A DNA stretch of 64,000 nt, from contig OY735222.1 in assembly GCA_963457665.1 (NCBI GenBank), positions 41,727,398 through 41,791,397 on the forward strand, given 5' to 3'. The position numbers were made by a program, and so were the translations under genes. This document shows, in pieces, positions 58,476-64,000 of the stretch; the stretch's first letter is position 1, and each line of letters starts with the position of its first letter. Below the pieces are notes generated by a model. It saw only the letters and a list, made by a program, of their open reading frames with translations. It ran no database searches and was not told the origin of the DNA. The stretch is from Thysanoteuthis rhombus. Taxonomy: Eukaryota; Mollusca; Cephalopoda; Oegopsida; Thysanoteuthidae.

Positions 58476-58539
58476 CGCACACATGTTGGAAGACGTTGAA
58501 TTTTTTCACTCGTTTCGCTCAGTTTACTTAGGGGTTTTT

Positions 58540-59560
58540 AGCTATCTTAGTTTTTAAATGATTAAAGGGGGAGTATCGGAAAGTTGGACGCTGCCAGGAG
58601 CATTTCTTCATCCCTTCACCCGTTCGAGATGTGGTATATAACCAACATTTAAACGTGGGAACCCACACGGATTTGCATGTAGGGTATGCAAGAATTGCCC
58701 AGTCATTAACAGCATATTACCCCCATCCTCTTTTAATGAAAGGGAGAGGGAGTCCCAGGGACCAGCTCTCAGAAGAGGTTGAGCGGACCCTGCGTCTTAT
58801 GCTAGGTGCTGAATGTGGACTAATGTCTTAGTTTTGTAAATCCAAGTATGTGTAGAATACGAATTGCGTTTGTTTTGGAATGATAATCGCAGCTAAAAAC
58901 TTGACCAGATGCATTGGAGCATAAATAATGAACATCTTGTAGTCTGTCATATTCTCGAATAATCAAAGTAGTATAAATCATTGTCAAAGTTGGGAGAAAA
59001 TGAGAGGAACGATAACTATCGAATCTAAACTGTGCTAGAGAAAAACAAATATTCATATAATGAAACAAATATTCACTAAGCTTAGCTTAGTACCGCACAA
59101 AGGCAAATAGTGAAAAAAAAAAAGTAAAAAAAAGCTCTTGAGAAAACTTGATAATCAGTACTGAGTGTAGTTGGCCAATTGCATGAATTTCAATAAGATA
59201 CATTTTTGGTGGTATTTAATTAAAAAATGTTTTTTTGTTATAGTACATAGCTATAAAAAAAAGCTGAATTCTATTGTAAAAAAAAACAACAAACGTTTAT
59301 CTTGTACTGTATGAGAAATTCTGTGATTATAATGCTGCTCTCGGTTTGGAGATTTTACTTGACGTAGAAGTTATGATTTAGACATTACTAAAGTTTCGTA
59401 GAGAATGGTCAAAAGATCGTATAAAGAAGTCCACCTTGACTGACCAACATGAGTAGTTGGAAGATGAGCATACGAAATCTTGGACATTACAGGACTACGG
59501 ACATCAACGAAGATGACCCATTGGGATATACGCAACTATCAGTGCCACCAAGCACATAAA
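58540..59560. other. no recognisable gene
   Basis: A 66-codon frame at 58631-58831 has balanced composition and could be a worn exon or element fragment, but no domain or splice evidence supports it. Confidence 0.4.
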
Positions 59561-59623
59561 TGTTTTGTGGTGGACTTAGACTGCAATTCAAAACCTGTGT
59601 GTCAGTTTTTAGTAATCTAATAG

Positions 59624-59626
<3 letters not shown>

Positions 59627-59692
<66 letters not shown>
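59627..59692. repeat. (TTTC)n microsatellite
   Basis: Sixteen or so near-perfect TTTC units. Confidence 0.97.
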
Positions 59693-59777
59693 TGTGTTTA
59701 ATTTTTTTAATTTGTCTCTACACCAGTAAAGGAAAAAAAGTATTTTTCTAGTAATATCATTTATAGACACACCGACT

Positions 59778-59980
59778 GTATATCTTATTAGGAAGAGAAA
59801 AATCAAATATTCCTGTTTTCTCAGCGTCATTCTTGAGTGCTGTTATCAAAGCGTATTGGCCTTTATTTAGAGACTCCCAAATATATTTTATTGAGGAAAA
59901 AATCAAGTATTCTGTTTCCACAGCAACATTCTCTAGTACTGATATTCAAAGTGTATAGACTTTCATTCAGAATATGTATA
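59778..59980 (+). repeat. ~100-bp tandem duplication
   Basis: 'aatcaaatattcctgttttc' at 59801 and 'aatcaagtattctgtttcca' at 59901 start equivalent segments exactly 100 bases apart. Following phrases 'gtcattcttgagtgctg' and 'acattctctagtactg' also correspond. Identity looks about 70%. Confidence 0.75.
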
Positions 59981-60571
59981 ATTTTATCCAAGAGATACGT
60001 AATTTAATGAAATGAAACTCTGATTAAATCTGAGGCGCCAAAAAATGGACGATTTAGTATATTACTAAAATTCTGGAATCATTTGGTCATAGTAGTTCGC
60101 TTTCTATCTCTCCTCAACAGACTAGTGTCCATGTCTACTAGAGTTGAGAAGTCAACCCGTGTAATTTTGCTAACAGCATGACCAATTCTTGATCAAGAGA
60201 GAATAATACCAAAGGAAACAACAAAATTTCAAATGAATATTATTCTAGATCAAGAGCTCTTAAAGAGGCGAATTATAATCGGTAATTCATATCTAGATAC
60301 GAGTGGAGGTTATCTGTAAAGCAAGGCGCTGGATAAAGCAGGATAAGTTTTAAATATTGTTCTTTGTATATAATGATTGTATACTTTTACTTAATCCCCC
60401 CTGTAGTTCTTTTCATTAAAGTATCGTCATCAATTTAATCGTTAACATCTACTGGAAAAAAAAAACTTAAATAGCGGTGCTGATGTCTTGTATAACTGAA
60501 ATTTGGGGAATATTTATTCATACTTAATTCTAACTTTATTCATCTTATTAGAGGAAGCATTGTATATCGTT

Positions 60572-60645
60572 ATAATCATTCTTTGCTACTATTGCGATAA
60601 AAAGCAACGACAATCAAGATGAAGTTAGATAGTAGCAAAAAAATA
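60572..60645 (+). repeat. dispersed repeat family F, copy 3
   Basis: 'attgcgataaaaagcaacga' and 'caatcaagatgaagttagat' match 35905-35960. Confidence 0.5.
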
Positions 60646-61019
60646 ACAGAAAGTGTTCATGTTTTGAATGAAAGTCCATAAGTTCTTTAGAGTGGTCTTT
60701 TAATGGTCGGAATAAAAGTATTTATTGATGTAAATGACCCTGTAAAAGTGGATCAGATATATTTGTAGTTTTAACTTGGATTTGCAATCGATTATTCAGA
60801 CCGGGCAACACCGGGCAATCTTGCAAGATACACTAATTCTGTTTTTATATCAATGGAAGATATAAAACGTACTGCGTTGAAATCCATGATGGGAGTAGTA
60901 AACCAGTCGTTTAATTGGCTGCATTAAGTCACCTGAATGATGACGAGGCGAAAACGACGCCATCAGTGAGAAGGGAACAAGAACAGCATTTTAATTATGT
61001 GTCCACGTATTATTGGAAA

Positions 61020-61100
61020 GAAAACCGCTGATAGGGAGGACCACTGGAGGGGAAACCGCGGATAAGTGGATAATGGAAGGAAACTGCGGATAAGGGGGCT
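61020..61100 (+). repeat. short tandem repeat, ~30-bp unit, three copies
   Basis: 'aaaccgctgatagg', 'aaaccgcggataag' and 'aaactgcggataag' start at about 61022, 61053 and 61081. Confidence 0.65.
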
Positions 61101-61897
61101 GCAAGAAGAGGAACTACAAATTATATAGATTATATCTAAAAAAAAAATTCAATCTATAATTCCATGCTTGTGAACGTCAACTGTAATTGTATATCTATTA
61201 CGAGAAGTAATTGAGAAAGGAATAAATGATTGTTCCTTGACTACATCAGTTAAGTGGGGACCGACAAATCTTCAAATAGAAATATGTGTCAACACATCTA
61301 AAAACCGCCTACACACTCACAAAACCTTCGATATAACAATGAGAACTCCTTGGCATAACAAGGTAACTTTTATGGACTTTATACACATACATACGCTAAA
61401 GTACCCTTTAATGCGAAAAGCTGCTTATATTAAAATGTAACAGTACATTAAAGTGAAACAGGCCCTTCGTATCCGTGGATTACACCAAATGCAGATCGAA
61501 AATATCTGAGTCCCAGAAAAGTTACAAAAAAGCGAAACTTGAATTTGTCACGCACCAAGCACTACATGAAATCAACGCGAATGAAGTGATATGTAGTGGG
61601 TTAACAGAGATTTTATATAGCTGAGAGAGGGAGAGAAAGAGAGAATAAGTTTATTTCTTCTATGTTTATAATCATATCATTTGTTTGTACTTGTATTTCA
61701 AATATTCTGATTTATTCAATATTTTTCAGGCATTAAAAGAAAGCTATCCATAAATGTTGAAGCAAAAAAAAAATATTACGTTGTTGCTGACGAGTACTAC
61801 TTACTAAGGCCTTAGATGATTGCATCTCTAGTGAAACGCGCAGACATTTTTGCCACTATTCCCAAAACAAAAGAGTAGAACAACTATTTACATCGCA

Positions 61898-62043
61898 TTT
61901 ATTTTGTCTTGGGTATTATAAGTAATCTTGAGATGATTTAAAGTAGCTTTTACATTGCCTTAGGTATTATAAGTAATTCTTAGATGATTCAAAGTAGCAT
62001 TCACATTGTCTTTGGTATTATAAGTAATCTTGAGAAGATTTAA
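61898..62043 (+). repeat. 51-bp tandem repeat, about three units
   Basis: 'ggtattataagtaat' occurs at 61912, 61963 and 62014, exactly 51 bases apart, with 'gatgatt(t/c)aaagtagc' between. Identity about 85%. Confidence 0.85.
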
Positions 62044-62049
62044 TGTATA

Positions 62050-62910
62050 CGGGAGGTTATAGGTTATATGCAAATAAATGTATTTGCCGAGGGTACATGT
62101 CATTCTACGCCATTTTATACGATGGTCATGAATAAGACAAGAATCGAATAATGACTAAATCTTTCACACACGATATACGTCCATATTGACGGTGATTCCA
62201 TTGCAACTTCCCTTTTAGACTACAGCTAATTTGAAAACATAATAGGATGATATCAGTCCTAGAGCACATATACACATATCAATAAGTCTGTAGTTTACAG
62301 ATGAAAAAGAAACATTGGTTTTACGCTACAAAAATGTATTTTTCGACATAATCTCCTTTCTTGTCAGTTGTGGAAATTGATCCCATAGATCGAAAACTGC
62401 ACAGAGACAAGAAATAAGATAAAAATTCAGCATATTACAACATTTTAAGCTGCAGTCCTATTCCTGCAGCATCGTAAGTGATAATTGTTGGTAATCTAAT
62501 TAGATCCGATGTTATATAAAGACCACTTCATAAATCTCGTTTTTGTTTAAGGAAGGAAGATGATTTTTCAATAGAGCTAGATTTTTGCATTGTTTAAAAC
62601 GTTATACTTTAGATTTCTTACGGTATCTAAAAAAGAGTATCAATATATTGCTCGATCCACGAACGGCCTATGAGAAGCTGAGGTCATCGCTACAAAGTTG
62701 TGGGATGGTTTTATTGAGATATTTCTGCTTTAGTTGTGGTTTCAATAAGAAAAAGGCACACTAATTTGAAACACTGCAAACTTCAAAATCCTTGTATCCA
62801 CTCCCGAAAGAAAGTACTAAATATCTCTGCAACTTGTCTATATGAGAATTTAATTCATAAATTCGCACTTAATTTCATTCATAATTTCGCACTTAATTGA
62901 ATGCGTCAGT
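62050..62910. other. no recognisable feature
   Basis: AT-rich unique-looking DNA. Confidence 0.45.
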
Positions 62911-62914
62911 AAAG

Positions 62915-63000
62915 CACATTACCTATTCGACCAATCAGAATGCTACCACGGCAAGGTATCGCTTGACGTGATCAGAAGGACACGATCTCATGTATATTTA
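62915..63000 (-). repeat. dispersed repeat family G, copy 2 (inverted)
   Basis: The plus strand 'gaccaatcagaatgctacca' and 'gcttgacgtgatcagaagga', then 'cacgatctcatg', is the reverse complement of 53110-53205, about 75% identical by eye. Confidence 0.6.
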
Positions 63001-63639
63001 ATGAGCTGAACTGACCTGGCGATTGTCCTAACGATGACCTTTTATACTTAGTGGTGGACTTTTCAAATCAGTTTTCTATAATCTGACAGTTAAAGCCGTA
63101 GATATTTTATTTCTTATATCTTTATTCTTAATTCTTATTGGTTTGTTAGACCAAACCAAAAACTCAGGTTGAGAAACGGCCGTATGGATCAGCAATATAT
63201 ATTAATCTATTGGTAATTTATTAGGGACATTAATGTGGTCCTTATAAAGAAGATTTCAATATTTTCCTCAAGATGTTCTTATCTAATTGGAAAAAAAATC
63301 ACCGTGTTTTTTTTTAAATGTTTGGCAAAGTATGTTCTTAATCATCAGAGTACTTGCCAATCACAAAAAGTGGTCTGTCATTAAAATTTTCGATTAACGT
63401 CTGTTTTCATTCTATTCACTTCAAATTGAGTGTGAAACTAATTGTTATTTATTTTTCAACTCCGTACATCGACTGCATTTTTCTCTCTATGAGTTGCTCT
63501 AATGCAATGGCTGGTCTCACCAATTTAGCGAAAAGTGTGTGATTCAAATCTAAAACAGTTTTGCAAAATCACTCATCAGAAGTTCTGTTTACGCTATTAA
63601 TAGATCAATAGATAGATGAATTGGTATCAAGTGATAGTC

Positions 63640-63647
63640 AGACAGAC

Positions 63648-63678
<31 letters not shown>
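63640..63678. repeat. (GATA)n microsatellite
   Basis: Eight or so TAGA units after GACAGACAGA. Confidence 0.95.
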
Positions 63679-63734
63679 GAGATAAGCCTGCTTTGTCACT
63701 CAGAAGAAACCATCACGTGGCAACATGTCGTGTT

Positions 63735-64000
63735 GGGAGTGATCAATTAAACAATTTGGAAAAAAAGGGGTGATAAATGAATAAGTTACATCTTACGTCT
63801 TTTGTTGGGAGGTTATCACTAAAAGAGCCTGACTTTTCAGGAAAAAAAAACGAAAACAAGCTTGAACGCAGCCGGACGCAAACTAGGGGATCAATTTATT
63901 ATTAACTTGCATTGAGAATTGAACCCACCACTAGAAATCAATTTAGGGGCGTTTTTAAAGAGGAAAAAAAAACCAACTTATTTCTATGAATATATGTTTA
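63735..64000 (-). repeat. dispersed repeat family B, copy 8 (inverted, runs off the window)
   Basis: 'gagtgatcaattaaacaatt', 'cttttgttgggaggttatca', 'acgcaaactaggggatcaat' and 'cattgagaattgaacccacc' are reverse-complement family B. Confidence 0.65.

Noticed and set aside
61898..62043. CRISPR-like array
   Set aside because: Units are contiguous with no variable spacers, and the DNA is eukaryotic.

Overview
This is gene-poor, repeat-dense eukaryotic DNA. It is AT-rich (roughly one third G+C by eye). It holds long (TA)n, (CA)n, (TTC)n and (GAT)n microsatellites, kilobase-scale purine/pyrimidine-biased tracts, decayed non-LTR retrotransposons, and several short dispersed repeat families with tRNA-like or 5S-rRNA-like promoter sequences. 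There are no operons, no dense coding and no bacterial-type genes. The mix (RTE-type LINEs with GAT tails, LINEs with a restriction-enzyme-like endonuclease, 5S/tRNA-derived SINEs, hammerhead-like motifs) fits a metazoan. A lophotrochozoan such as a mollusc is my best guess, but the sequence alone does not settle it. I found no host protein-coding exon I can defend. Nearly all long open frames are translations of simple repeats or of biased tracts.

Layout. 0-5 kb: compound microsatellites, two RTE 3' fragments and the first members of dispersed families B, C and M. 5-14 kb: long pyrimidine-strand tracts, then two purine-strand tracts, an RTE fragment and a (GAT)n/(AAT)n array. 14-19 kb: two hammerhead-like family D copies, two clusters of a roughly 33-bp minisatellite, and families C and F. 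19-21 kb: a 1.4-kb purine tract. 21-26 kb: a composite tRNA/5S SINE, an inverted second 5S SINE and a hAT-like non-autonomous element. 27-34.5 kb: a LINE graveyard with three RTE copies, a reverse transcriptase pseudogene and a displaced endonuclease-end fragment, plus a 92-bp-arm foldback carrying two opposed hammerhead-like cores. 35-43 kb: another 5S SINE nested with a family C copy, more family D, a long (TA)n, a perfect 28-bp inverted repeat and a third hammerhead-like motif. 43-56 kb: microsatellites, a 1-kb pyrimidine tract, purine tracts and a partial 5S copy. 56-64 kb: mostly unannotatable sequence with small tandem duplications and another family B copy.

The most interesting signal is a set of short sequences with the hammerhead ribozyme core order CUGANGA / stem II / GAAA. 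The clearest lie at 29038-29081 (-), 29120-29163 (+) and 42092-42137 (-). In the 29-kb copies the short flanking helix is ATAC/GTAT, while related copies at 14.5 and 40.8 kb suggest an ACAC/GTGT version, which would be compensatory change. The second is a family of 5S-rRNA-derived SINEs whose members share a common tail, one with an upstream tRNA-like module.
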